Assembly: GCA_963691705.1 (NCBI GenBank)
Contig: OY829545.1
Span: 11,535,444 to 11,599,443 of the forward strand
DNA: 64,000 nt
Origin: Viola odorata
Lineage: Eukaryota; Streptophyta; Magnoliopsida; Malpighiales; Violaceae
Direction of reading: 5' to 3'
This document shows, in pieces, positions 22,886 through 36,200 of the stretch. The stretch's first letter is position 1; each line of letters begins with the position of its first letter. The notes beneath the pieces were generated by a model that saw nothing but the letters and a program-made list of their open reading frames with translations, did no database searches and was not told the DNA's origin. Both the position numbers and the translations under genes were made by a program.

Positions 22886-22975
22886 GGCATCGATGGAAAG
22901 GGCTAAGGCACAAACAAGTGAGAAGAAATTAGAAACGAAAAAAGAATACATAGTAACTGAGCTAATTAACTAGCA

Positions 22976-23311
22976 ATGGAAACAAAGAAGATGAATTTGG
23001 GAATGTTGGTTGGCCTTGTGCTTATTGCCAACTTTGCTCTTGCAGCCTTTGCATCCCTTGAAAAAGATGTAATCACTGCCGATGCCATTCGTGCTCTTAC
23101 AAAGAGCAACAAGCTCCCTGCCGACGCCATTAATGCGCTCGTTAAAAGGAAGACCCTTGTTTCCAAAATTGAGCTTGAGGAGGCATTCCAGCTCCAAGAT
23201 GCTAACGGTGTAACTGCCTTCGGCATTCCTTGTGGTGAAAGTTGCGTCTGGATACCATGCATCAGTAGCATCATCGGCTGTAGTTGCAGAAGCAAAGTTT
23301 GCTACCGCTGA
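22976..23311 (+). CDS. Cyclotide precursor, linear type, copy 3
   Basis: Encodes the same 111 residues as copies 1 and 2, with an intact promoter and 3' UTR. Its 3' UTR carries the T variant shared with copies 2 and 4-6. Confidence 0.95.
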   Translation: METKKMNLGMLVGLVLIANFALAAFASLEKDVITADAIRALTKSNKLPADAINALVKRKTLVSKIELEEAFQLQDANGVTAFGIPCGESCVWIPCISSIIGCSCRSKVCYR

Positions 23312-23466
23312 ATCTACTCATCATCAGTGCAAGGAACAAAAGGTTAATGTCTGTCGTCGCCAGTTATGTCTTTACTTATGTGTGTGGTTGTCGTTGTTCC
23401 AATTAAGGAAGCTACATGTGCTTGTAACATATCAATATAGTAGTATAATATATACTACTAAAAATA

Positions 23467-23472
23467 AATAAA
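23467..23472 (+). terminator. Poly(A) signal of cyclotide gene, unit 3
   Basis: AATAAA, 155 bp after the stop codon. Confidence 0.65.
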
Positions 23473-24262
23473 GCAAGCATGTTTCCGTGTATGTTTTCTT
23501 TTGTTGTTAATAATGTTAACGCATGTTTGCAAGAATCAAGCTTTGTTCAACCTCTTTCTCATCTATCGTCTTATTAATTTAACGTGACGGTTGAAAAAGC
23601 AATAGAGGAGATGGATACCCGCACTGGTTGAGTTTGGTACAAAGGGTAAATGTCACAGCCAATAAATAAAATTGAGCAAGTTATGTGACATATTCACCTA
23701 TAAAGAGGCCTATACTTATCAGTTGAACTACAACTTTCACTTTACTAATATTTTTTTAAAACATTGAAATTATATTTTTACTCATTATAAAAAAAAATCT
23801 AACGATGAGAGAAACAGCAAGAAAAAAAGATAAACAAATAGATTCTTAACTATAATAGTTTTTTTAGGATTATTTTAGTTGGAGACCAAGTCTATCTCCT
23901 AAATAATTATATTACAATAAAAGGAAGACTCTTTATAATGATCAATATGATTATTTTAGAAGCATTAAGTTTACAGTAAAACTTGAAGGCTGTTTTAAAT
24001 CCCGAAACCATAACAAAGCTTGAAAAAAAATAGAAACACAATGATGTGGGAAAATATTAAATTCACTATTTTATCTTTAATAAATAAATTAATTTAATCT
24101 AATTTAAAACATAATTCCAATAATAACAACAAGATGGGAAATTAAAAAATAAAAAAGCTAATTTGTCTTGTTATTCTTGAAATTAAACAAGTTTTAATTG
24201 AATCAAATGAGTTAATTAATTGAAGTGGGTTTTCTATTTGGGTTAGGCTCAAGTAAATTTAG

Positions 24263-25645
24263 TTTTTTTTTAAATACGCTGATAGATTTATTTAAAGGTC
24301 ATGAAGAACATGACAAGAACAGAAAGAAGCAGCTGCAGCAACCACTGTTCAAGAGTACAGCACAAGGCAACAAGAAGGAAAAGCCAACGCAATTACACAG
24401 TAATGAAAGCAGACCTCTATCCCTCATGGACTCTCACCCGACTCCACACTCCCAGCCAAGTCGAAGAGATTAACATTTGCGTAGGAGCATAAGGGAAGCT
24501 CGAATCTCCACTCTTGATCCACCGGTGCCAACTTCCAAAAACATCACGCACTAACTTGAAAGAGTAGGGATTTACATGATTAAATACCTTATCATTTCTC
24601 TGGATCCAAAGGTGACACAATACCACATCTGCCACATCGTGTTACCCTGTTTACTCCTCCAATCAACCAGACCGTCCCAGCTCCTCCACAAATCTAGGAG
24701 AGTCCTCGGACGACACCAAGCGATGCTAGCCCAACACGCAATAACGCCCCAGATCTGATCCGTGACAGGGCAATGCAGGAACAAGTGGTCAGTACTCTCA
24801 CAAGTGAGAAGGCATTGGGGGCAGGAGCTCTCTTCATCTGAGATAATGTGTCGTTGCCAAAGGAAGGCTCTGGTTGCAATCCGACCCTGAAGAGCAAGCC
24901 ACATGAAGGCTTCAACGTGATGAGGGACTAACCGTTTCCAGCAAGAGTTGAGGATATCGTTGGTGTGGCTGCTGAACTGAGCAGCAACAATGGACTCCGT
25001 AAGCGAACGTACAGAGAAAAGTTTAGAAGGTTCCAGCATCCACGCGAAAGAATCAGCCTCTTCACTTTTCCGCGGTGCTGGCAGCATGGCCACCATCTCA
25101 TTCACTTCGTCAGCTTCCCAGTCAAATAAGCCCCTACGCCAACGCCACTTCCAAACCCAAATATCATCCCGCCACTCCCCGAACTCTATGATTCGACCCT
25201 CTTTGGCGCCCGTCAGGTTGAATAGACGAGGGAATCGAATGGCAAGAGGGACCCGCAAGGCCCAAGTGTCCCACCAAAACAGAAACGATTTCCCACAGCC
25301 TAAGGAAAGCCGTACATGGTCCACCCAACTGTGAAACCGATCACCCCCTCTCCCCTAGGTAGCCAGAATATCCTGCCAAATTGGCAAAGGAACCCCATGA
25401 TCTTGCATCCACAAACGACCCACACTCGAACAATTGTATTGGAAGTTTTAATAAGCGTTAACCGGCCACCCAAGGATAGCAGAGATCCCTTCCAGGTAGA
25501 CAATTTTCTTCTCATCTTCCCAACTGAGCCCATCTAGTTTGATATCCTTCTCGGATTCATACCAACCGAAGAACCCAAATAAGTAAAAGGCAGCGTTTCA
25601 TACCTGCAACCCGCTCTACGCGCTATATTCTCATCGAATGACCTA
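24263..25645 (-). pseudogene. LINE remnant 3' part, unit 3
   Basis: Same disabled remnant. The zf-RVT frame is open at 24572-25324. Confidence 0.88.
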
Positions 25646-26545
25646 TGTGGCGCCCCAAAAATTTTTAAAAAATTCGCGAGTGTACGACGAATCTGAGACC
25701 TTACGATACTCGGCGTAAAAGGACGCCTTCCAACATGCAATGAAGTCGCCACCCTAATTTTGTCTCTAGGTTTAGGGAACCTAATCGTCATGGCATAAAA
25801 AATAAAATAAATAAAACTAAAGGCACAAAAAAGGGGTCTAAACCCAAGACGAAGGTTCGGGGTCGTATTATGGACTCGGGAAGGTGTTAGGCACCCGAGT
25901 CACATCCGAAAATGGTTACCGGTTGATAGGAGAGGTGTTTAAAAGATGTTTGATAAAAATGCGTTTTTAAAAGGGGGCCCTCAGAGGAATCGTCACTTTA
26001 GTCTTTTCCATGATCGGGACCGTTTAGGAATAATTAATCGTTGGACGGGGTTACCGTTTTAAAAATCTTTTCGGACGGGGTTACCGTTTTCAAGACCGAT
26101 TGATTATTCCTGACCGTAGCGTGATGGGACTGAATTTTCCGTAAGACTGAATGAACGCCCTCTTTTCATCATCGGGCCATGCATGATTAAATTAATTATT
26201 AAGTGATTCTATCATGGATTGCTAACAGAGTACAAATTTAAATGAGAGATATTTTGAAATGATAAACCGATGTGGGATCGAAGCCACCAGATACATGCAA
26301 TCAATATAAGCGGAATTTAAAATCAAACGAACATGACATTTTAAGCAAGTCTTTTAAACAAGTTGTTCATGTGGGTTGATTTTAATTTTAGCAATTCTAT
26401 ATATCATGCCTGCAATTAATATTTATGAAAAAATGTTGAATAAATAAAAGGGGAAGAAAGGCGTACTTTCGAGCGAAGCTTGAATTTTAAACCTACAAAA
26501 TGACAGTGTTAGTGCTAGCTCAAAAAATAAATAAGCAGTTTATGA

Positions 26546-27322
26546 ATGCAAGAATTTAAATAAATAGCGAAAAATTAAACAATGATTTGACGAGTACGAC
26601 AAAAAATGGTGATTTGACACATACGAAAATTTAAATGATGATTTGATAAGTGCAGAAAAATTTAAATGATGATAGTGCATGCGAGAAATTTATATGATGA
26701 CAGTTGATAAGTGCGAGAAATTTAAATGATGATTTGATACGTACGAAAATTTAAATGATGATTTGATGCATGCGAGAAATTAAATGATGATTTGATGAGT
26801 GCGAGAAAATTAAATGATGACGGTTGATGCATACGAGAATTTAAATGCTGATTTGACGAGTGCGAGAATTTTAAATGATGACTTGATGCATGCGAAAAAA
26901 TTAAATGATGACAGTTGATGCATATGAGAATTTAAATGATGATTTGGCGAAAAATTAAAGATTTGATACGTGTAGAAAAATTAAGGATTTGCAGAAAATT
27001 GAACATGTGATATTTGCAGAAAAAATAAACAATTGATGATTTGCAGAAGATTAAACAATTGATGATTTGCAGAAAATTAAAGCAGTTGACGATTTGCAGA
27101 AAATTAAACAGTTGATGATTTGCAGAAATTTAAACAGTTGATGATTTGCAGAAATTTAAAGCAGTTGATGATTTGCGAAAATTTAAACAGTTGATGATTT
27201 GCTGAAATTTAAACAGTTGATGATTTGCGGAAATTTAAATGACTGAATTTAAATTGCGGAAAGTAAATTGCGAAAAATTAAAGTGCGGAGAATTTAAACA
27301 GTTGATAGGTACAGAATTTTAA
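26546..27322. repeat. AT-rich minisatellite, unit 3
   Basis: Same as in unit 2 except gtgtagaaaa for gtgcagaaaa near 26972, a variant shared with units 4-6. Confidence 0.85.
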
Positions 27323-28650
27323 AGCAATATTACGAAAAAACGTGATCCGAGGTCTTGGAAAAAATGAAAATGGGCTGGGCCCAATTTGAAAAATAAAGGA
27401 AATGGGCCAGGAATAGTTCCTAGCCCAAAAATCACATTTTTAATGGTGATCGGCTCCTTCCCGCGTGAACAAGCCCAAGGGGGGCACTGTGCATCATCTT
27501 CCTCAGACGTCGTCCGCGCCACTGCCGGTGACGTGGATCTCCGACCAGGCGGCCAAATTGCCTAGTTTTGAGCTCCGAGGAAAGCTCTCTTCCCCAACAA
27601 GATTATCGTGCAAAAATCAAGATTTAATATACGTCCGAACACAGTTTAATTTTGAGAAAACGTCAAAAACCGATAATTAACAAAAAAACCTAAAATTCGC
27701 TCTTCTTAACCAACAAATCAACGAATAAAAAGCATGGAAATTATCTATAGCATGTATATGAATTAATGGTATGAAAATAAGCAATTTATTTGATCGAAAT
27801 AACAATCTAAAAATTAAAGAAAGAAAGCGCAGAGAAAAGCAAGAAAAACGCTTACCAAAAAAGCTTAAACTTGTGGCAGCCGATGCTCTACATGAGCTAT
27901 CGGTCAAGAGGGAGAAGGAGCAGAGTTGCTCTTGGTTGGATTTGTGAGGAAAATGGAGAGGGGCAGTGGGCTTTTTATAAGCCAAGATCGCGTGAGGAGG
28001 GAGACGCGGCGCTGCGCGTGGAGGAGGGAGAGCGTGCGCTGGCAGGGCTAGGGTTGTTGTGCTGGCGGGGCTAGGTGATACGTTCCTGGATATTTGTGGG
28101 AATGTTTAACTGTGATCTAGCTCAAGGAATCCTCATGAACAATAAATAAATAACCAATCGACAACAATTAGACCCCTAACCCAACCTGTGGTTAGACCCC
28201 TAATTCGATACTCGATTAGGATCTCGACTCAAGACTTCTAGATCCCTAAACCAACCTGTGTTTAGACCCCTAGAACGAAGTAGACGATAGGGAAGAGTTG
28301 TTTTACTTAATCGAAACTGAACTCCAATCAGTTAAGCTTAAGAGTTCTTAAACTAGAACCAAAGTTTGAGAAATCCTCTCAAATGTGTTTATACGCAATG
28401 TTTATCAAATTCAAGTTATCTTACAATGAAGCTCTAAATGAGCTTATAAAGAGTTACAAATACTGTAGCTTAGTCCCACACGTGTCCAGCTAAAAGAAAT
28501 ATACAACAAGGTCCATAAACTAAAATAAAAACATATAAGTTACTGTAGCTATAGTAACTTACTGTAGCACCTAGCGGCATGCCGCTCCAGGGGTTCAGGG
28601 CTGGCGGCATGTCGCTTCCTTCGGCAATGCAATTGCTGAAAATTGCATAA

Positions 28651-28714
28651 TTTTTTTGGAAGATGCTACAGTAACATTGTAGCTACAGTGTTACTGTAGC
28701 ATCTTCCAAAAAAA
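28651..28714. repeat. 64-bp near-perfect palindrome, unit 3
   Basis: Identical to 8035-8098. Confidence 0.9.
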
Positions 28715-28726
28715 TGCCTCAAATTT

Positions 28727-29017
28727 TCACAATTTGAGCGTAACGACGTTGACCAACTTATCCTCTGCTTTGTTCATGTCCTTCAAGAGTGATTCTCCAA
28801 TTGCTAACTCCTTTCCGAGCTCCATTTGAATGAGCAAAGTTAATGCACCTTGCAACTTCTTACTCCTAGCTCGTGTCAAAGGTCCTTGAGGAATTGGTAG
28901 TGCATCCTTGGATCCTTGGGTCGCATCACTAGGGCTGCCAGTGATGATGGTTAACGGGACAGGAAGCGACGGGAGCAAGCAGCTCGGTGGCTTGCTCCGC
29001 TGCTGCGTCGCTTCCAC
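28727..29017 (-). pseudogene. Retrotransposon-derived ORF fragment, unit 3
   Basis: Same 96-residue frame with the TRARSKK motif. Confidence 0.4.
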
Positions 29018-29778
29018 TATTTACATGCATCATGCACGTAAATATGGAGTCGTTGATCTTGTTGACTTTCCTTGGTCAACCAGATCAACGGTGGTGATTA
29101 AATGGGCCATTTAATTTATTTAAATGGCCTCGAGCCGTTTTTGTGAGTAAACGTTTCGAATTTTAATGCCAAAAGTGTCAGCGCGTAGAGAAAAATAAGA
29201 CGAGTTTAATAGTCTACAGCGAATGAAGAATTTTTTCCGTTTAACGTGTTTATTTTCTCGTTTGGAAACAGGAAATGTTTGGACGAAAAATAAATGACGT
29301 TATGACGAAAACTACGCGAAACGAAGTTGGTCGGCGTGGATAAAAAAAAGAGTAGGTAATAGTTGATGGAAAACATAAAGCGTTCGAGCTATTGTCTGAG
29401 TGAACTTACCCGGGTCCAATAAAAGCTTGAACAAAAATAATAAAAAAAAATAAAAATCCTAAAAAATGTGATAAAATACTAAAAATCCTAAATTTTATGC
29501 GATGACGTAAAACGAAAAAATAACTAGCAAATGACTAACGGATAATTAAAAATGTGATTTTTAAGGCTGAAAATATTAATAATAATAATAATGAAAATAC
29601 GTGACGAACAATTAAAAATGCGATTTCGAACGCTGACGATGACAATGACGATGATAAAATGCGATGAGAATTTAAAAATACTAACGACAGTAAATTAATT
29701 AAAAATGACAGTAAGTTGAGTGAAATAACGGAAATGATAAATTTAATTAAAAACGGCGTCAAAATTCAGATATCAACA

Positions 29779-30001
29779 GCCTATAAATGTTAACCCCAAC
29801 CAGAGTGCTCTTATGATAATTAACCTTCAGGCCGGAGAAGGCATCAAACCAGCAAAGGATCCCTTTAACATTTTGCACCTCTTCCTCATCATTTCGAGTA
29901 AATATTAGCGTGTCATTTGCAAACTGGAGGTGCGTAACATTCCACCCTCCCACTTCATCTCCTATCCCGCGCAGAAGCCCACAGTCATGGGCCCGATAAT
30001 A
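29779..30001 (-). pseudogene. LINE remnant 5' part, unit 3
   Basis: Here the catalytic motif is further decayed: FADD reads FAND (a C-to-T change on the + strand near 29917). This is unique to this unit. Confidence 0.88.
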
Positions 30002-30867
30002 TCAACAATACGTGAAATGAGGAAAAAAATTAGCATAAGAAAATTAAACAAGATTTAATTAAATAGAAAGGGTAGGATTATGGCTTAGGTTTAAATCTCA
30101 CTCCAATAAAAAATAATATAGGGCTCCACTTAGAACTTAAAATAAATTTAATAAAAAAATTAAACCTTAGTTGTGAATCATGAAGGGAAAAAATATTCAC
30201 TACTAAACAACATGGCTATAGTAACGTCACTTATTTTTGTTACTATTATGTTATGTTACTCTTCGTAACTAAAAAATATTTTTTGTGACGGATTCTACTA
30301 AAAATAAGTAATTTAAATTACGATAATTTTTAATGTTTGCATAAGGTAACCAATCGTGACTAAATATGTGTTATAATTATTACCCGTTACTAATTATTGG
30401 TGCAAGATGTTTTAGCATTTGACGCAAAAAAAGTAAGGGAGTAATTACAAATCGTAGAAAAAAAATTATTTTTTAGTGTATTTAGTAACGATGCGTGGCA
30501 AAATGAAAATATTAGAAAAACATACGTAACAACGTCACTAAAAAATAAATAATAATATAATTAGTAACGACGTGTAAACAAATACTCGATTTAGCAACAA
30601 TGTATAACTACTTTTTATATTATTTTAGCAACTATCCGTAGCCAAAACAATTGTCCAATAAAGTTAGCAACGAGTTGTAACTAATTATTATTGCAAAATG
30701 TTTCAGTTGTTGATGTCATTTGGAGGAAAACTTTTTTTATTTTCCAAAAATATTTAGCAGTATAAGAAAAGAATGTTTGTCACGTATATATGAAGCATTT
30801 ATTAATATAAGAAAAGCAATATGAAGGATTAAGTTTATTATTTTAATAAAATATGGTGTAAGTAGTA
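30002..30867. other. AT-rich region with CACTA-like motifs, unit 3
   Basis: Copy of 9386-10253 with a 2-bp deletion (aacaacgtcac) near 30534. Confidence 0.35.
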
Positions 30868-31103
30868 TTCCCTCCGTCCCATATTAACTGTTACTTTACT
30901 GTTCGTGCACGTATTTCGAGGAAGCCGAATGACTCACTATTTGACCCCAAAAAAATTCGTACTTTTTTTCGAACATACGTTAATCCTTAACCTACGTTCA
31001 AGAAAAAATTCGAAAGTTTTTGAGGTCAAATAGTGCGTCATCCGGCCTCCTCGAATGCGTGCATGAATAGTGGCCAGTGACAGTTAATATGGGACGGAGG
31101 GAG
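30868..31103. mobile_element. Stowaway-type MITE, complete (units 3/4)
   Basis: 236 bp between TA dinucleotides. Confidence 0.92.
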
Positions 31104-31597
31104 TACTTCTTATGCATATGCAAAATTTAAAAAAAAAAGTTAAAAAAAAAAAGAAAAACGAGAAAAAGAATTAAGAAAAACAACTTGGTTTTCCTGGTTA
31201 AATTGACCGGTTCGGTTCTGAAAATCATAGAATTAATAAAAATAAAATAAAAATGAGTTAATTTGTTTTCCAGAAATTAGTTACAGAATATTCAATTTCA
31301 AGTTTTGTTCGTCACTAATAGATAGTTTGGAGAGGACAACTATAAAAAATCATCATAAAATAATGAAACTTTAGTAACTATTGTGGAGGAATTAAAAAAA
31401 AATATTAGGAGAACCATGTCGTAAAACCATCAACTAAATATTGTCACATGTCGGGAAAACTAGTAATATCTAAAAGACGTAAAAAAAATATGACATTAAC
31501 TTTTTTAATACATGTATATACATATTTAAAAAAATTAGCGGCATCAGCTGACCCATTAAATTAGAAGTGGCTCTGTCCATATTTACACAAATAAAAC

Positions 31598-32145
31598 GGG
31601 AAAAAGACATTTTTGGCCCCTGAACTTTAATTTTTTAATTAATGTGGCCCCTGAACTTTTAAATTGTTTAATTACAACCCTGCGAATCGAACGTTTTGAC
31701 ATAAATGGCCCATACCGTGACAGAAATTTGACGTGGCAACAGTATCTTCCACGTCAGACACGCCTCACACGCCACGTCGGCTAGCCACGTCAGATTCCTG
31801 CCAACTCACGCGTCCACGTCATTGCTTTATCAGGGGCCACATTAATCATTTAATTAAAGTTCAGGGGCCACATTAATCATTTAATTAAAGTTCAGGGGCC
31901 ATTTATGTCTTTTTACCGAATAGATGTGGAGGTGTGAGGTGGCAAGTTGCTGACGTGGCTCGACGACGTGGCAAGTGACACATGGGTGACGTGGAAGATA
32001 ACGTCGCCACGTCAGATTTCTGTCACGGTAGGGGCCACTTATATCAAAATGCTCGATTCGCAGGGTTGTAATTAAACAATTTAAGAGTTCAGGGGCCACA
32101 TTAATTAAAAAATTAAACTTTAGGGGCCAAAAATGTCTTTTTCCC
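31598..32145. mobile_element. Mutator-like MITE, unit 4
   Basis: 548 bp. It has A in caacagtatc near 31741, a variant shared only with unit 6. Confidence 0.85.
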
Positions 32146-32167
32146 CAAATAAAACTAAATGTCTCTT

Positions 32168-32440
32168 TTTTTTTTAATAAGCGGAAGAAATATATTAGCC
32201 AAAGAATGGCAGAGAGAATGTACAGCAGGCCAGCTTCAGCTCCAGGATAGAGCCAAAGCTGCCCAGAAAAGCAGAAACAAACACCCCAAACTAAAGACAA
32301 CGAGGAAGCAGCAATAGAAAAACAGCAGGCCAGCTTCAGCTCCAGGATAGAGCCAAAGCTGCCCAGAAAAACAGAAACAACTACCTCAAACTAAAGAACA
32401 GGACAACGAGGAAACACCAATAGAAAAACAGCAACGGCTC
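32168..32440 (-). mobile_element. Truncated LINE/SINE-like retroposon, unit 4
   Basis: Same insertion as in unit 1. Confidence 0.75.
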
Positions 32441-32877
32441 AACTAAATGCCTCTTGCTTAAGAAAATGACTAGAACACTCAACGCGGTCCCCTCAACTCT
32501 TCAAAGCCTTTAACTGGTAAAGTACTTGCACAAGTAATTTACACCAACGACCATTTACTTGGGAAGTAAAGTACTTGCACAACCTTTAACTGCTATCGTT
32601 GTGACTGTAAGTAAGCAAGCACTGCTGTTGTAGCTGTAGTGTTCAGGTTAGCTTGCAGCTTTCAGCGTCTGCAGGTCTGTTCCTTTGGTCATGTTTCTTC
32701 ATGACCATTTAATTCTATATAATTCCTCTGCCGATTTAAAAAAAAAAGTAAAATTGTGGAATAACTTACTCTAACACAAGTGCTAGTGATTAGCTAGCTC
32801 GATTCATCAACTGATCATAAGATTCTCTTTGCAATAAGACTCAAATCGAAGTCATTGTTAATAAGTCACAAGCACTT

Positions 32878-33002
32878 GTGGTGGCATTAAGTGTCCGTGC
32901 ATGAATTCCCTTTGTAATTGGCTAAGTTGAATTAAAGATTGACACCACCTTTAATTCAACTTAGCCAATTACAAAGGGAATTCATGCACGGACACTTAAT
33001 GC
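32878..33002. repeat. Inverted repeat of unit 4, broken by Copia insertion
   Basis: The left arm is complete at 32878-32937. The right arm is cut six bases before its end, and those six bases (caccac) reappear at 37907-37912 beyond the retrotransposon. The last five bases (32998-33002, aatgc) are the target site duplication. Confidence 0.95.
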
Positions 33003-33287
33003 AGTAGAAAATAGTAAGTTGGTATTTAATGAACAGTAGGCATGCATGAATAGTATTCATGCATGAAGGGTAGAAGTAAGTGAACGGATGAAAGGAGAGG
33101 AGAATGTTTATTGCATTAGTTTTTCATAGTATACAAGAGATTGATGTTTAAGTATTAATAGAGCCTAATGGTTCTTGATTGAGTGGAGGGGAGCCGGAGA
33201 ACACGGATGAGTAGAACATGGATGAGTAAAACATGGATGAGTGGGAGACCAACATGAGTGGGAGACCAAACACTGTGGTAGTCAACA
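33003..33287 (-). repeat. 3' LTR of the Copia element
   Basis: 285 bp, apparently identical to 37617-37901. On the - strand it starts TGTTGACTACC and ends TTTTCTACT. It contains a short tandem series of acatggatgagta words (33205-33245) and a palindrome around atgcatgaatactattcatg. Confidence 0.96.
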
Positions 33288-33297
33288 CTCCCCCTCA
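33288..33297 (-). promoter_or_regulatory. Polypurine tract of the Copia element
   Basis: On the - strand the text GAGGGGGAG directly abuts the TG of the 3' LTR. This is where plus-strand DNA synthesis is primed during reverse transcription. It overlaps the stop codon of the polyprotein. Confidence 0.85.
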
Positions 33298-36200
33298 AGT
33301 TGGTGCATAGATATCCCACATGCCCAACTTGCAAATGGTCTTCGAGAAAATCTGACTTGAAACTGCCTTGGTAAGGATATCAGCTAACTGATCTTCTGAT
33401 CGAATACTAGGCAATTCAAGTATCTTGTCATCCAGCTTCTCTTTGATGAAAAAACGGTCTACTTCTACGTGTTTCGTTCGATCATGTTGGACTGGATTGT
33501 GTGCAATGTCACGGGCTGCCTTATTATCACAATACAACTCAATCGGTTTTAGAGGTGGGAATCCCAGATCTATCAAGAGAAATTTCAGCCACAATGCTTC
33601 ACATAATCCAAGAGCCATGCCTCTGTATTCAGCTTCTGCACTGGATCGGGCAACCACGTTTTGCTTCTTGCTTCTCCATGTCACGAGGTTACCTCCTACA
33701 AAGGTAAAGTACCCTGAAGTGGATCGTCTATCGTCAATCGATCCTGCCCAATCTGCATCAGTATACACAGCCACACTATGACAATCGGAATTCTTGGTGA
33801 ACAAAATTCCTTTTCCCGGTGCCGATTTGAGGTACCTTAAAATACGCATGACTGCCTTCATGTGTTGCTCTCCAGGATTATGCATGAACTGACTAACAAT
33901 GCTCAATGCATAGGCGAGATCCGGCCGAGTGTGTGCCAAGTACATCAATCTCCCAACCAGTCTCTGGTATTGCCCTTTATTTACAGGAATTTGATCAGAA
34001 TCAACTGACAATTTCAAGCCTTCTTCCATGGGTGTTTCAGCTGGTTGACATGCAGACATACCAGTTTCATGTATCAAATCCAAAGTATATTTTCGTTGTG
34101 ATAGAAATATACCTTTGGAGGATCTGGACACTTCAATTCCAAGGAAGTACTTCAGTGGACCAAGATCTTTCATTTCAAATTCAGTAGACAGATAGTTTTG
34201 CAATGCTCTTCTTTCTTCAGGATCATTTCCAGTCACCACCATGTCATCAACGTATACGATGAGTGCAGTTATCTTGTCTTGTCCCCTTTTTAGGAACAAC
34301 GTGTGATCTGCATTGCTTTGACAATAGCCAAATTCCTTCATGGCTTTTGTAAATCTTCCGAACCAAGCTCTTGGGGACTGTTTAAGCCCATACAATGATT
34401 TCTTCAATCTGCACACCTTATGTTGTTGATGTTCAGATACCACACAGCCTGGTGGAAGATCCATATACACTTCTTCTGTCAGTTCACCATGAAGAAATGC
34501 ATTTTTTACATCAAATTGTTGCAAGGGCCATTCTAGGTTTACAGCTAGAGATAGTAGAACCCGGACAGTATTGATCTTTGCCACTGGTGCAAACGTATCA
34601 GTATAATCAATTCCATACGTTTGAGTGTATCCTTTTGCCACCAACCTAGCCTTGAACCGTTCGATGGTTCCATCAGCTCTGTACTTCACAGAGTACACCC
34701 ATCTACATCCAACTGTCCTCTTTTCAGGAGGACAATCAACAAGATCCCAAGTGTCATTTTTCTGCAGGGATTTCATTTCCTCATTCATGGCTGCCTTCCA
34801 TCTCGGATCCCCTAAGGCTTCCTGCACACTGTTAGGAATAGATACAGAAGATAATTGATTCACAAAGGACATGTTTGCCTCAGACAACCGATGGGTAGAC
34901 ACATAGTGACTCATAGGGTATCTAGTTTTACTAGAGAGTTCAGGTTCATATGTGGGTTTAGGAATACCTCTAGTGTGTCGTGGTGGTAACTGCCGTAACT
35001 CGTGTTCAAGGACAACTTCAGCAGGAGAGTGGTGTGGTGTAGGAGAAGATGCATCAGGAGTTGTTGATGGACCAGTAACGTCATCGTCTGCGAGTTGATC
35101 AGTACTATCACTGTAACTACCCTCTTCATTATAACCCTCTGAGTTTGCATTATGATCTCCTGCGTGCCCATCTTCAAGTTGATTTCGCACCAATATATGA
35201 GTGTCATCATACTCATCATCATACTTTAAGGTCAGAACTTCCAGTTGATGTTGCTCCCCTTGAAGTTCTGTAGTTGAAAAATACATCTCTTCTTCATGAA
35301 ACACCACATCTAAGGACACGTACATTCGTTGTGTTGGTGGGTGGTAACATCGATATCCTTTCTGATGTGCAGCATATCCGAGGAAGACACAACGTAATGC
35401 TCGAGGTTCCAACTTGTTCCGTTGACGTTTGTGGATGTGAACAAACACTACACATCCAAAAATATGTTTTGGTAAGTCTGCCACAGTGGGAGAGACAACA
35501 GCATTAGAGAGGGCCTGAAATGGAGTTTGGAACCCCATGGTGCTAGATGGGACCCTGTTGATTAGGTGAGCTGCAGTACAAATGGCTTCTCCCCAATAAT
35601 TCAATGGTGTGTGAGCATCAATTAACAAGGAACGGACAACCTCCAGTAAATGGCGATTTTTCCTCTCAGCGACACCATTTTGTTGGGGTGTATCTGGACA
35701 AGTGGTTTGATGGATGATTCCTTGTTCTGTTAGGAACTGTTGAAGCTCAGAGTGTAAATATTCACCTCCATTATCACTACGAAGGACCTTCACTGTGGCA
35801 TTATACTGAGTACACACATTTTTATGGAAACGTTGGAACCAGTGTGTAACCTCACTTTTAGAAGTCATTAATTGTATCCAGGTCATTCTGGTACAATCAT
35901 CAATAAAACTTACAAACCAGCGAGCACCACCTAAAGTGGGTATTTTGAACGGTCCCCAAACGTCAGAATGAATAATCATAAAAGGGACTACACTTTTATT
36001 CATACGTGGTGGAAATGACGTACGATGGCTCTTGGCTAGTTCACAAACATCACACCGGAGATTAGAAAATTCACAATTTGAGAATAATTTAGGAAATAAC
36101 TTCTTCAGGTACCCAAAGGATGTATGCCCAAGGCGTCGGTGCCACAACCATATATCCTTCACTTTATTTTCGCTCAAACCATTCACAGCAAGAGCTTTAC

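Larger units (their letters stand above)
25646..29778 (-). mobile_element. Giant solo LTR, unit 3
   Basis: 4,133 bp, flanks accta and gccta. It carries the caagag variant near 27905 shared with units 4-6, which removes a stop codon present in units 1 and 2 in a short + strand frame. Confidence 0.7.
20617..30922. repeat. Tandem array unit 3 (10,306 bp)
   Basis: Two bases shorter than units 1 and 2, through a 2-bp loss near 30534 that unit 5 also shows near 56051. Confidence 0.98.

Noticed and set aside
27677..27985. 102-residue - strand frame over the LTR promoter region (also at 42887 and 63532)
   Set aside because: Its length depends on point variants between units, and it starts upstream of the candidate TATA motif. 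Not a credible gene.
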